From contig QKWP01001962.1 of the NCBI GenBank assembly GCA_003550325.1, positions 33,287 to 97,286 on the forward strand: a stretch of 64,000 bases of DNA, read 5' to 3'. The position numbers were made by a program, and so were the translations under genes. The first letter of the stretch is position 1. Every line of letters starts with the position of its first letter. This DNA comes from Gigaspora rosea (taxonomy: Eukaryota; Glomeromycota; Glomeromycetes; Diversisporales; Gigasporaceae). Shown piece by piece: positions 23,777-36,520 of the stretch. The notes beneath the pieces are model-generated. The model was given only the letters and a program-made list of their open reading frames with translations, made no database searches and was not told the DNA's origin.

Positions 23777-25184
23777 TAAAAAAATAACAAGAAATAATTT
23801 TATGATTCTATAAGTTTTGCCAGATAATACTATAATAAATTTTATTAAAAAAACAAATTTTTTTGCAATTTTAAGTACTGGTATTAAAAAATTTTTATTC
23901 AAATTTTTCCAAATATTTGCTAATATCCAAATAAAGATTTATAATTTGATATTCAAAATTTTACATATTTTTGAGTTATACCAATTTGCAATCCATAATA
24001 ATTCTATAATTGAATAATCTAAATTTATGATTAAAAGATTAATATTTTGCAAGAAATGTTTTTTGTAAGAATATAGATAATTTTATTAACAAAATTCTAA
24101 GTTATATACATTTTTTTTTTTATATTATACCTGTTTATATATTTTAATTGGCTTGAAATCGTAAAAATTTTATATAGAGGTTAATTAGAAAATAGTATTT
24201 CTTCTAAATATCTGGATTAAAAGATAGAGAATATTTGATCAAAAACTTGGTTTGAGTATAAAAACAACTATTTAATTATAGCAACAAACTATTGATATAT
24301 AGAATCTTTGCTTAAAAAATCAAGTTATCAAATATAGTAAAATATATGTTTAATAACTTGATTTTTAAAGCAAAAACTATATATATACAGTATCAAAGAA
24401 CTTTAAAGTAAATAATTTATTATTATTAGTTATTCATTAATTTCAAAAAAAAATCCATCAACTTCTAACTAAACTTCTATTTCTATTTATGCTAACCCTT
24501 TACTAATCTCTTTACTCTTTACTAATCCATCTTATATATATTTATTCAACTAATCAAATAAACTGCTATATTATAATTATATTACAGATTACATAATCTA
24601 AACTAGCCTCTATTAATTTATTGCATTATTTTCAATTCACATAGTCTAATCATTTTATTTGTATTATCTACTAAGTTATATATGCTATTACAAATAAAAG
24701 CTTGTAGTTCTAAACCTAAGTATAATCACAAAAAAGTGCTTGAATTGTCTAACTGACTTAATTTGCAGCTATCTTATTGAGTTATTCTGTGACAATTTTA
24801 AAAATTCATAGTATGAAATACAGATATAACCTTTAGCCAATTAGCATAGATTTGCCTTGGCAAGCCTGTCAATAAAGTGACAGGGATACAAAATTAGATA
24901 GTTCTATTGAATTATACATTTAATTATAGTTTTGTATATAGTTCTTGCTATGAGATACAGATTGTAATTATATATGATTAGTAAATGCATAAGTTATTGT
25001 GAAAGATAAAATTGTTTTCAAGAATATTTAAAGGCCTTTTGTTAGTAGAAAAGGTTAACTTTTTTTGTGTTATTGCTCACTTTGTAGTGAAAACTGCTCT
25101 ATTGTTCTTTTAGTGACTTCTAGACTAAGAGCAATTTATTTTGTAATTAGATATGGTATTTACAACATAGCATTTACAATTGTA

Positions 25185-25530
25185 GTACAAGATTCTTTTG
25201 TTTGTGATTAGCTCTGCATTTTTAAAAACAATACAAAGGTATCATGTTTGACAATTAGGTTCTATAGCCAATAGCAGTACAAGGATTTTATATTTGGTAA
25301 TTAGAAATTATTGCTATAATAGTAGTACAAAAACCTCATGCTTGATAATTAAGCTCACAATTGTGATAGCATTACAAGAATTTTATATCTGGTTATTAGT
25401 CAAGCATCTTATAAAATTGATTAAAGTCTATAGTTGTAATAGTAGTACAAAGATCTAATATTTGATGATTAGGCTCTATAGCTATAGTAGTAGTACAAGA
25501 GCCTTATATTGGGCCCATGTTTAATTACTA
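25185..25530. repeat. Degenerate tandem repeat with AGTAGTACAA-type units
   Basis: Five or six diverged units of about 60-75 bp each carry (A)GTAGTACAA, a CTTnTATnTTTG-like block and GATTAGGCTCTATAGC-like words. No coding potential. Confidence 0.6.
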
Positions 25531-25622
25531 GCCAAAGCCTTATAATATTGTTTAAACTTTGTAACTAAAAAGCCTAATTAAAAAAATTTATATTTATAAA
25601 AAAAATTTGGGTTGCCAGATTA

Positions 25623-25987
25623 TATGGGCCCTCAAAAGTAGAAACCAGGGAATTGGCCAATCACGGGTTTTGAGAAAATCAGCAAAAACAATTTTGTTAC
25701 ACAAAATTAAAACAATCTAAAAATAGGTTATTCATGATTAACAAACCTGTTTAAACAGGATTATTAGATCTGTAGATTTGTGTTACTATCGGTAAATCTC
25801 GGTAAATCTATTTTTAGATTATAGCGTCAAAAGCTTTTAACCGTTGTATTGCAAAAATTTATTAAGTGATCAGACTTTCATTATTAAGTAAAAAAGATCG
25901 GGCCTAAAATTTTACACCTGATCAATCAAACAGGTCAATTTTCAAAAAATAGTCAAATTCTCTGGTTTCTACTTTTGAGGGCCCATA
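25623..25987. mobile_element. 365-bp MITE with TA target duplication
   Basis: Both ends carry the inverted repeat TATGGGCCCTCAAAAGTA followed by GAAACCAG, then a few mismatches, and both are flanked by TA (25621-25622, 25988-25989). The interior is non-coding. A non-autonomous Tc1/mariner-type element is the likely class. Confidence 0.8.
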
Positions 25988-26485
25988 TAGTTATTTTCAA
26001 TATTATAAAAACCAAAAAATTTTTTCATATAGTCTTGGTTTGTTTAAATTTCTATTATTAGTTTTATTATAAATAGACTTTATTTATATTATTTAGTTTT
26101 TTTTATAAATAGAGTTTATATTATTTTATATATATATTTTGGTTTTATTTTTTTATATTTAATTTTTTATATTTTTATTATATTACTATATATAATTAAG
26201 ATTTTTTTCTTATATTTTAATTTAAAGCTTTTTATTATAATTATATATAATTACAAAAATTTAAATAAATTTATTATTAAATAAAAATTTTTATTATATT
26301 TTATAAAAGAAAATTTATTAGTTTACTTATAGTACTATTTGACCAAATTGGCCAGGACAAATCCTTTGACCAGACTAGTCAAATTAGTCAAATTGGTTAG
26401 ATCAAATGGTCAAATTGGTCTGGCCTGCCCAACACTATATGTAATATACTAATTAAACCAATTTTTATAAAAAAAAGTTAATTTT

Positions 26486-26985
26486 ACCAGTATGATCAAG
26501 TTTCTTGTGTAACATGAAATGTGGTAGGGATGGTTTACTACGACTTTTTTGATGTTGCTTATCCTGATTTTTGCAAAATTATTTTTTAATGGTTTTCATT
26601 TATTCGTTTTTGGGAGGTGTTGAAATTTTTACTTATCATACATATGTATATGTAATATGTATAATTTCGCTCATAATGATGCAGGACTGGCATCACTGAT
26701 TATAATTATTAATTACGGAATTCATTAATAAGCATTTATGGTAGCGATGCTAGCTCTGTATGGATTATGATTATCAATAAGTTATCGAAACTGTAATTGT
26801 TGCGACATTTTGATCGTTGCATGTTATTGATCGTCATGTTTTGTGATCGATTTGTAAATTAATGAATGGTTAATTCTTGGTTACAGTTGGTACTGGTACG
26901 ATCACGTATCTTGAGTAATATGAAATGTGGGATGGTTTCCTTGATGTCGCTTATGCTGATTCTTGAGAAATCTTATTTTGGCAAA
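26486..26985. repeat. Duplicated Helitron left end
   Basis: About 100 bp after each left inverted repeat is shared: the stretches starting at 26486 and 26892 both read through a TCTTG.GTAA.ATGAAATGTG block, a GGTTT block and TTGATGT.GCTTAT.CTGATT. The copies start 406 bp apart. Either the end was duplicated, or one Helitron end sits next to another. Confidence 0.6.
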
Positions 26986-29900
26986 TATTATGATTTTTGT
27001 TTTTTCTATTTTGAGAAGAGGTTGTTATTGGTCATTTGGGAAGGTTATGTATATGCTGTATATACGCTTCGTATATACTCATGTAAATATATATATGTAT
27101 GAACGTAGTGTGTTCGTGCAAGAATTATGATAAAGTGTGTGTCATTATGTGAATTCCTATTTGAACGTATGTGCATCATTGTGTGATCATGTTTTACTAA
27201 ACTATGATCATATTTTCGGCTATGTAGTTATGATTTTAAAGTGCGTCATTATATATGATTAAATTTTACCGTTGTAAAGGTATGTTGTGTTGGAAAAAAT
27301 AAATTATGAAAATTATATTAGATAAATATATAAAGTCGAAGTGCTTGCATAAGTATGATTGAAAAAAAGGATGATGGTTTAAAATATATTGATTGTTGCG
27401 AGTATTTTATGACGAAATTCCCAGTTTCAATTAAAGTGTGAGGTGCTTTTTGAAATTATACCTGCTTAATGTTACTAATTGATGCATGCATTAGAATCCT
27501 GATATGTATATGTGTGTCATTCATACGATCTTTATGGTAATATTTTTGATTATGTCAATCACTATGACTATATTTTTTGATCACTACAATTCCGTTGAAG
27601 TATGCTTGGGACCTATCAGTTATAACTCGTAATATAAATTTATGATAATTCCTGAACTATACGATTAGCCGTGATTTTAAATTAAATATTATCGCTTGCT
27701 TAAACAATAATGATTAATACTTGACTATGTGAGTATAATTTTTGTAGTTGTTTTGATATTATAAAATATGAGGTGTTAATTTCTGGTTTATTAGAGATGG
27801 TTCTGAAATTATTAATAATCATAGATTAAAACGTAAATAGCAAAAAGCTGTTAGGCGAGCAAATGCAGATTATCACCAACGTGAATAAGAGCAACAACGT
27901 AGATGACGAGAAATTCAACATGGAAAAAGACAAAAAATTTGTATTGAAAAGGATACCCAGGCAATTGAAGCGTGTGTTCCATTACGCGTCTTGGAGATGG
28001 ACAATGAATTCGGTATATTGAGTGAAAAGTATGCAAACTGGCCACAGCTAGTTGACAAGGTCATAGCGAATAATGTGTTAGATAAATTTCGCGAAAACAC
28101 TAGTTGTGATTCGCTTAGGGAATTAAGTTGTGCAATCTGTTCTGGTTTGTTTCAGCATACAAACTTAACTATTATTTCGCTACAAGAAATACACTTAACT
28201 TTACTAGAAGCGAATAAATATTTAAAAAATTTGCTTTTTGAGATTGATTTTACGTATGGACACCCATATATAGACAAAAGTGATCATAAAATTTTGTTAG
28301 ACAGAGATGGATTTGTTAAGGAAAACATGAATGAAGAGAATGGAAATTTGTTCAAAATACGAGTATGTGATAATTGTAAACGATCGTTAAGGGCGAACAC
28401 TACACTGGTATTTTTATTAGCGAATATGTGGATCAGAACAACCCCGCAATGTCTTCAAGGATTAACAATACTGGAACAACTTTTGATATCTGCGGGTTAC
28501 ATATGTATAAACATTATTCAGCTCACTAATCAGAGACATACACACTATAAACTGAAGGGTCATGTAATTACATTTACGCAGGAACTGATGTCTCTTTTTA
28601 CAATCTTACCTTTACCTGTATACTGATTATGTGATTATTTGAAAGTTGTATTTGTCGGACAACAGCCATCAGAAAATCAACTAAAAAAAATACTATGCGT
28701 GAGAAAAAATAAGATCGCGAAAGCTTTAGAATGGTTAATAAATCACAACGTCCTTTATAAAAACATTAAACTCGATAGAGCAACGTTGGAATCTTTACCT
28801 GAAAACGAAATACCGGCTTCATTACTGGCAACGACTGTAATAGTTGATATTGATCCTAAAAAGGTACAATATTATACTGGATATGTTACAGACCCAATAA
28901 TTGAAGAAAGTGAAGATAGTGATACAGATAATATAGATGATGAAAAATTAAGCAATGAACAAAATACGTCTCAGTGGCATAATCCTGTTGATGATTTGGC
29001 TGAACTGAGAAATTCGGGTATGATGTATAATAATAACACACTCGTCTCTGAACAAGAGCGTTCTCTAAGATTATTAAAGAAAATAATTTAGGAATCAGAT
29101 AATGGTAAAAAAGATTGTCCTAATATTATCTTAATGCCTCATTCAAATGTACCTAAAAATGAATATGTAGACCCAACACTTTTACCTGCTGCAATTTTTA
29201 CGTTGTTTCCTTACGGAATTAGTAGTTATAAAGATACTCTACGCAAATAGAATGTACCGTTTAAACAATACATTAAACATTTGCTATGTCATCGAGATCC
29301 CAAATTTAGAAATCATTATTCATTTATTTTTACCGCATTCGATATATTATGAAGAAGAAAAATCGCATTAGGATCATGTTTGATGGCGAAACGAGCGAGT
29401 TTTGAATGATCGGCTGAACTAATTTCAAAACTTACATCGAGAGATATGGAAATTGCAATCGAAGAAGAAATGAATAAACGAACAATAACGAATAAAGCAG
29501 TGTTAGAATTATTAAAAAATGTAAATACTGTAGGTGGAAAGATTATGGGTTCGCATCAGTCACAGAGCCTTCTACATAATGAAATTCGTGCTGTAATAAT
29601 GCAGGATGGCTTGTCTTCATTATTTGTAACCATTAATCCTGCAGATTTTCACAGTTCAATTATGATAATATATGCGGGAAAGGAAGTTAATATCAATACT
29701 TTACTTCCAGAAAACTTTCCAACTGTAACGGAAAGAGCTAAGCTAGCTCACCTCAATCCAACTGCCATAGCGAAGTATTTTAATATTGTAGTAGAGAACA
29801 TAATTGAGTTTATTCTTGTTTACAAGAAACCGGATGGTGGCGTATTGGGTGAAATAAAAAATTATTATGCAGTCATAGAATACCAGAATCGTGGTACGCC

Positions 29901-32608
29901 TTACTGTTATATGTTAATATGGCTTCGAGGTGCTCTTAATCCTATTGAACTGCGAGATCATCTTAGATTCAAGGATTTTAGAGAACGATTGATGATATAT
30001 TTAAATGAAATTATCAAGAAAGACCTTAGTTATCTTCTTTCAAGTAACGAGCACTTAACAGATGAAATGCTAAATAAGGAATTCAAAACTCCAAAAACTA
30101 ATTTAGAGAAAAAAATGCACCCGTCACTCTTACAAATTCCAGACCCAAGATCTCCAGATTTCAATCAACAATTTTGTCATGACATTCTTAGAATTGCAAA
30201 ACGCACACTGTATCATAGATATACTAAATCATGTAAGAAATACTACCGGGGCAGAGTATCTAATTGTTGTTTTGATTTTCTCTGTGAATTAGTAGATGCA
30301 CCCAGAAAAGTTTATCCCGAACTTGGAATTGTTGCTCTTCAGCATTGCAATGCATATATTAATAATCATAATCCGTATATAACTGCTAGCTGCCATGGGA
30401 ATAATAATATCAGATTTGTTGCAACTGTTAAACTAGCACTCGCACATATTTACTATATTATGGATTATATAACAAAAACTAATACGAAAATGCACAATTC
30501 ATTTCTTATGTGTGCCATAACTTTAAGTTCATTACTGATACGTCGAATTCAGATAATCTATCAAATGAATTTATATCAAGATCACAAAAACTTGTTGTAA
30601 AATGTCTTAACAAACTTGTGGGACAAACGGAAATGACTGGTCCTCAGGTATCAGCATATCTGTTAGATCTTAAAGATCATTACACATCTAATAAATTTGT
30701 TACAGCATATATAAGTTCTTTTGAAAAATATCTTAAATCAAATCACCCTATTGAGAAATTATCTGAAACAATTACTATAGAAAATTCGAGTACCGATAGC
30801 AGTGAGGATAAAATAAGCCAAGAAAGTAATAATGAAGATAATTTTGCAAACGATGAGATGTTTGTAATGGTAAACTTGGGTAAACAAATAAATGCAATAA
30901 ATTTACGAATAGACTATATGTATGTACCATGGCGAACAATTAAAAAACATGTGTCTATTTGACTATATAGCAACGATTCATAAAACAAAAATTAATAGTA
31001 CTGAATTAGACAAGTTAAATAGACAAGAAAATTGTGAAGGACATGCAACAAGGGTAGATCGGTTCTTATTTTTAGGTAGAGAAAAAAAATGCGATGAAAC
31101 TTGTGATCATAGTATAATACATCCACAACATGCAATACATATACAAATCCATTGGACCCGTGAAAATGAAAGGATACCTATACTGTGTGGAAAAAGTATA
31201 CCACGTAAAGATGATTTAAAAAATGCAGAACGATATGGACTCTGTATCCTTTTCTTGTTTAAACAATGAACTACTGTAAGTAATCTGATGACTGGATACG
31301 ACTTGTGGCGTGATGCCTGTAATGCTTTCTTACAAAGTTCGGACTTATTCACGTGATTACGGTTTGTAATTGATAACATTGAACTACTGCATCGATGCAA
31401 GGAAGAAACTATTTTAGATCATCAATTGCGCCAAATGGCCTACAAAAACCCTGAGATTGCCAAAATCCAACGAATAGAAAGACTGTGCCAGGTTATGACA
31501 ATACTAGTGATGCAGAAATACTAAATGACCAAGATAACTTTGATACTGATAACTTAGTTTTGTTAGATCCGTATAAAATTATATGTTCTGGGCTATATAA
31601 TACTAAGTTTGTTGATGACGCTATGCTTTATTTATATTTAAAAGACAAATTTAATGATAAAAAAGAAGGAAAACTAAACCTTCAAAGAAAATTTAATACT
31701 ATGAATTGTAATAATAAGGAACATATACGATCTTCTTGCGAAAATGATAGTAATTTGGTTAAAACGTGGCAAAAAACAATAGAGTTGAGGAAAAAAAGAG
31801 ACCAAATAAATACAGATATGGTTTCTGAAGAAAAATGCTGCTCAGAACCTTGTACTTATACACCTAACAAGAAAAAACTAAATATTCTACGATCAAAATT
31901 TCAAAAAATTTCAGCTAATCTAAACAATGAACAAAAAAAAGCTTTCATGCTTGTCTGTAATCACTGCGAACAAACTTACACTGATAATCCTAATAAACCA
32001 CCTCAATTATTAATGTATTTGGGTGGTGCAAGAGGTACAGGAAAATCGAAAGTTATCAAAGCTATTAAAGAATACTTAGATCTAATAGACCAAAATCGTT
32101 CTCTTGCCATTTGTGCGCCAACTGGTGTTGCCGTTTCGAATATCAGTGGCTGTACTCTTTATTCTCTGTGTGGATTCGGATTTGATGATAATAATGACAG
32201 TAATAAGTATAAATTTTCACAAGGAATATCGAAAAAAATACTGCAAGAACGTTGGATAAATATTAAGTATCTTATTATAGACGAAGTTTCAATGATGGGA
32301 CAAAAACTTATAACATGACTACATGCATGCATTAAAGAAGCAAAAAAATTTCAAGATGACACTATACCATTTGCAAACGTAAATGTAATTTTGTTGGAAA
32401 TTTCTTACAACTCCCACCAGTACTCGATCAACCTTTATACCAGTCTAGTAGAGTTGAGCAAATGTAAATTCACAAATGCGAAATACAAACCTAAGCAATA
32501 CTCGGATGCTAGTTGATCTCAATGGTAGAGAACTATGGAAATTGGCAAAGCATGTGATTATTCTAGAAAAACAAATGCGTCAAAATGATGACCTGATATA
32601 CGCATCTA

Positions 32609-33808
32609 CTTTACTGAAACTTAAAAAAAAAAGTATATATGTTTTTATAATAAAATAATAATATTTTGAAAATATAATAAAAATGCTTTTAAATAAAAAA
32701 ATATTTTAATAATGTTTTTATAATATATTAATAATATAATAAAAATTTTAAAAATAAAATAAAAATTTAAATCTGTTTCAAAAATATTATAAAATTATTA
32801 TAAAAACATTATTATTATATTTTAAAAATAGTTTAAAATAAATTGTTTAAAAATATTTTAAAATTTATTTTAATATTATTAAAAATATTATAAAAACATT
32901 ATTGCTATATTTTAAAAATACTTTAAAATAAATTTTTTAAAACTGTTTTTAAAGCATTATTTTAATATTATCAAAATTATTATAAAAACATTCTTATTAT
33001 ATTTAAAAATAACTTTAAATAAAGTTTTAAAAATGGTTTTAAAACATTATTTTAATATATTAAAAATATCATAAAAACATTATTATTATATTTTAAAAAT
33101 AGTTTAAAATAAGCTTTTTAAAAATGTTTTTAAAACATTATTTTAATATTATCAAAATTATTATAAAAACATTATTATTATTATTTAAAAATAACTTAAA
33201 ATAAACTTTTAAAAATGTTTTTAATACATTATTAAAAATATTGTAAAAATATTATTATTATATTTTAAAAAAAAATTTAAATAATTTTTTTAAAATATTT
33301 TTAAAACATTATTTTAATATTATTAAAAATATTATAAAAACATTATTATTATATTTTAAAAATATATTAAAATAAGTTTTTTAAAAATATTTTTTAAACC
33401 AAAATTATTTTTAAAAAATGCTTATATCTCGTAATTTTGCTTATGAAACCATCCTTCGTATTTTAACAAAAAATCTTTTTTGCAAGATTTTGGGGTAAAC
33501 ACATTTGTCTAAATCATTATATTATTGATTTGTTTTATTTATATTATATTTAATATTATAAAATATATTATAATATAATATATTTATATAATATAAATAT
33601 TTATATTATACTATAAATATGAAATTTATTTAGTTTAATAATGTTTTAAAAATGTTTTTATTAATATTACTAAAACAGTTTTAATATATATTATTTATAT
33701 TATTATTATTAACTTATAACTAGTAATTATTATGTTTTTTAAAATATAATAAAAACATAATAGATATATAATCATAATATTTTTAATTTTTTTATAGTTT
33801 CAGTAAAG
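32609..33808. mobile_element. 1200-bp TA-flanked element inside the Helitron helicase
   Basis: The ends CTTTACTGAAACT and AGTTTCAGTAAAG are perfect 13-bp inverted repeats, flanked by TA on both sides (32607-32608, 33809-33810). Removing the element and one TA joins the two helicase parts in the same frame (...LIYAS then ILNNLQHGY), which confirms both boundaries. Its interior is AT-rich and has no transposase, so it is non-autonomous, probably Tc1/mariner type. Confidence 0.93.
32795..33390. repeat. Tandem ~88-bp repeats inside the TA-flanked element
   Basis: ATAAAAACATTATTATTAT recurs at about 32798, 32888, 32984, 33071, 33160, 33245 and 33330, each followed by TATTTTAAAAATA..TTAAAATAA and ACATTATTTTAATATTAT. 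Six to seven diverged copies make up half of the element. Confidence 0.8.
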
Positions 33809-34731
33809 TATATTAAATAATTTACAACATGGTTATCTAATACCAATGCAATATGAAACTCTTCAAAATTGTGTAATGACGGAAGATAAAATAAATTTAC
33901 CAGAATGGAAAGATGCTGTGTTTTTAGTTTGAAAGAATGATTTACGTGTTCAAATCAATTTTGAAGCCACAATAGAACATGCCAGATACCATAATCAGCC
34001 AGTATATTATATATATGCTAAAGATACGTATAAAAACAAACCAGTTTATGGCAATATACGGCAAAGATTTTTAAGTGTATCAGATACTAAATCAAATCCT
34101 CTGTGTGGTATACTACTGCTATCAATAGGTATGAAGGTGGCGCTAACAATCAATATTTGCACCAATGATAGTATGGTGAATGGAGCTCAAGGTATAATTC
34201 GCAAGATTGTATATGATATTGAATCGTCAGTAGAAGAAAGTACAAACACTAATGGAGAAAGAGCTGTTACCTTTAACAAATCTCCAAAATATGTAATAAT
34301 AGAACTCTTGAATCACAAGCCAGGCTCATATGATAACCTTCCTCCAAATAATGTACCGATATATCTGATTAAACGAAAATATAAATATATGCATAAAATA
34401 AAGAATGGAATGAATATAACTCGAGAATTTTAGAGAACTCAATTACCTATAACTCCCGCCTTTGCAATTATGGAATTCAAGTGGCAAGGCACTATATTAA
34501 AAAAGGCAATTATTGATCTGAATGGTGGAAAAACGAGAGCTGGTACCTATGTAATGTTATCTCGAGTATGAAAATTAGAAGATATCATGTTACTTAGACC
34601 TTTTGACTGAACTAAACTTAACGTGGCAATTGATCCAGATCTTAGAAAAGAACTTGACTGTTTTAAAAAATGTTCAGAAATAACTGAAAATTTATTCCAA
34701 ACAGGATGCCATGATTATATGGAACTAATGT

Positions 34732-35512
34732 AACACTCGGAACAAATATGGACAAATTAGCGAAAATACTCTTCAAACTCAAAAATGATACTCCGTTCGA
34801 ATAACGATATTCCATCTTTCATAAAATTTTATTGAGTAGTACTTCTGAAAAGTACAGCTAAATTTAGAACCATTAAATAAATTATATAACGTTATACATA
34901 ACACACCATAACAATATAAAAACTAATTAAATAACATTTTATATGCAAAAATAATAAAAAGTTACTTCAAACTATACTAAATCAAGTTAAATACACATAG
35001 ATTAACTAAGAAACTCATTGCTTATTCTAACCTGCAAAATCAAACTTATCTTCATTCTTGCTAATTACAAATCTCAGTACCAATAATACTACCACTACAA
35101 GTAATACTACACTAATAATTGTTGATTCGAATACCTTATAATTAATCCTAACTATTTAACTGTTAAACACATACTACTCGAAACGGATTAATAATCAGAC
35201 CAAATTTCTATACTAAACACTTTGAAACTGCTAAATTGAATAATATAAGAAAGTTGATGCACCTAATACTTTGAATTTACTGCAAATAATAATAATACAT
35301 CGTTATCAAATGCTTAACATGCAACAAATCTACAACCCACGCAAGCTGATAACATTTAGGCTATTATATACAAAGAAAATATCGAAACGTACTTATTGCA
35401 TATTTGTATTTACTTAAAATATATCATATAAAAAAAAAATAAACTATAGAACAAAACAATTTCATGCTATTAGCGTATTTAAGCATTTAAACCTGACGTC
35501 TCAAATTATGCA
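34732..35512. other. Spacer between the convergent Helitron genes
   Basis: Rich in ACTA/AATA words, with no open frame of note; it separates the Rep/helicase stop from the 3' end of the accessory gene. Confidence 0.5.
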
Positions 35513-36520
35513 CTACAGGTTGTATCGCCTTTCTTTTCCCTTCTCTTTGTTTTCGACTATAATACTATTTTCAGATTCACTGTTACTATCTCCATATCCC
35601 TTATCATCTTTAACTGTCTGACTACAACTACTATAACCAATATCAACTTTTCTAATATAATCATCATCATCTGCATCTTCAACTTTTGTATGTCTTGAAC
35701 AAGAGCTATCAATAACTGGATCTGCCAAATGTTTGTCTGCTTCAGCCAAAAACGGCTGAGATGACTTTCTATTAGAATTCTGATGAGCAGTTAAGAGCTT
35801 CGATCGAACGGATCTGTACACCTCAGATGTAGTTTGCGAACTACTCAAGTTGGAAGCTTTTCTTTTAACTGCAGAATTGAACTCGACAAAAGAAACATAA
35901 GCAGCATAAACGTAAAGATCCTCTTGAATAACTTCTATGTGCCCAACGATAAAAAGTATCGATTCGTTTGGACAAAGAGAACTCATTAAATACTTAAATT
36001 GACTACTATTACACGGAAATACAACATGGATAACGAAACTGTAATTCTTGCCAGCATAATTATTAACCGATAACTTAAACATCGCACTTTCACCATCAAT
36101 CTCCTCTGGAATATCTTGAGCTACTCCTACTAACGAAGCTTTTAAAAGACATCTATTTGAACCAATATCTCTTCGAATTGCGAGATGGGTTGATGACGTA
36201 ACCATCATCTAAGTTTAATAATTGATTCTAACATACAATATTTAAATATAAACAAACTTACTTTTATCTCGGTTTACCATTATACGTTCTGGGCACAACT
36301 TTTCCAAAACGCTATAGTATTCACTTTTTACAAAGACAGCTTGAACGTTAGGATCCCTCTCGAATTTGTTAACTGGAACAAAAAAAGTAACTTCCATTTC
36401 GTGGTCTTCACTCTTAACAGGGTAAACACCCAACGCCCATACAACGATAAAATCTGACTCGTCTTTACTAGTTTCTCAAACCTGAATAGTTTTTATAATC
36501 ATATCAATACTATACGGCAT
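35513..36520 (-). pseudogene. Helitron accessory OB-fold-like protein gene
   Basis: Two open stretches on the minus strand read as one protein family. The upstream part (36520-36242) starts MPYSIDMIIKTIQV, has one TGA, then SDFIVVWALGVYPVKSEDHE and TFFVPVNKFERDPNVQAVFV. The second (36208-35513) starts MMVTSSTHLAIRRDIGSN, continues SLVGVAQDIPEEIDGESAMF and ends in a Ser/acidic tail. The alternating beta pattern suggests an OB-fold single-strand DNA binding role like the RPA proteins of some Helitrons; this is inference. I recall similar proteins as frequent in Rhizophagus/Gigaspora but cannot verify it. A GTAAGT donor at the end of part one and a TTAG acceptor before part two suggest a ~50-bp intron, but the phase is off by one, so it is broken or uses another donor (GTTTAT). 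Confidence 0.55.

Larger units (their letters stand above)
27797..34731 (+). pseudogene. Helitron Rep-Pif1 helicase (degenerate)
   Basis: In order: a basic N-terminus with stops (27797-27990); a Cys-containing Helitron N-terminal region (28003-29091); the Rep domain with GLSSLFVTINPADFHSS and RGTPYCYMLIWLRGALNP (29446-30600), where the HUH motif (normally HCH) is YCY at 29902-29910; the two-Tyr motif IYYIMDYITK; then Pif1 helicase with Walker A GGARGTGKS (about 32023), Walker B LIIDEVSM, the GNFLQLPPV block, and after the inserted element RKIVYDIE and AGTYVMLSRV. A full Helitron protein of this kind spans roughly 1,500-2,000 residues; here it is cut by about 16 stops, about five frameshifts and one 1200-bp insertion. 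It cannot encode an active enzyme. Confidence 0.92.

Noticed and set aside
27797-34731. TGA read as an amino acid (alternative genetic code)
   Set aside because: TGA falls at Arg- and Trp-like positions, TAG and TAA occur as well, frameshifts are present, and the glycosyltransferase gene uses normal codons. Mutational decay explains it.
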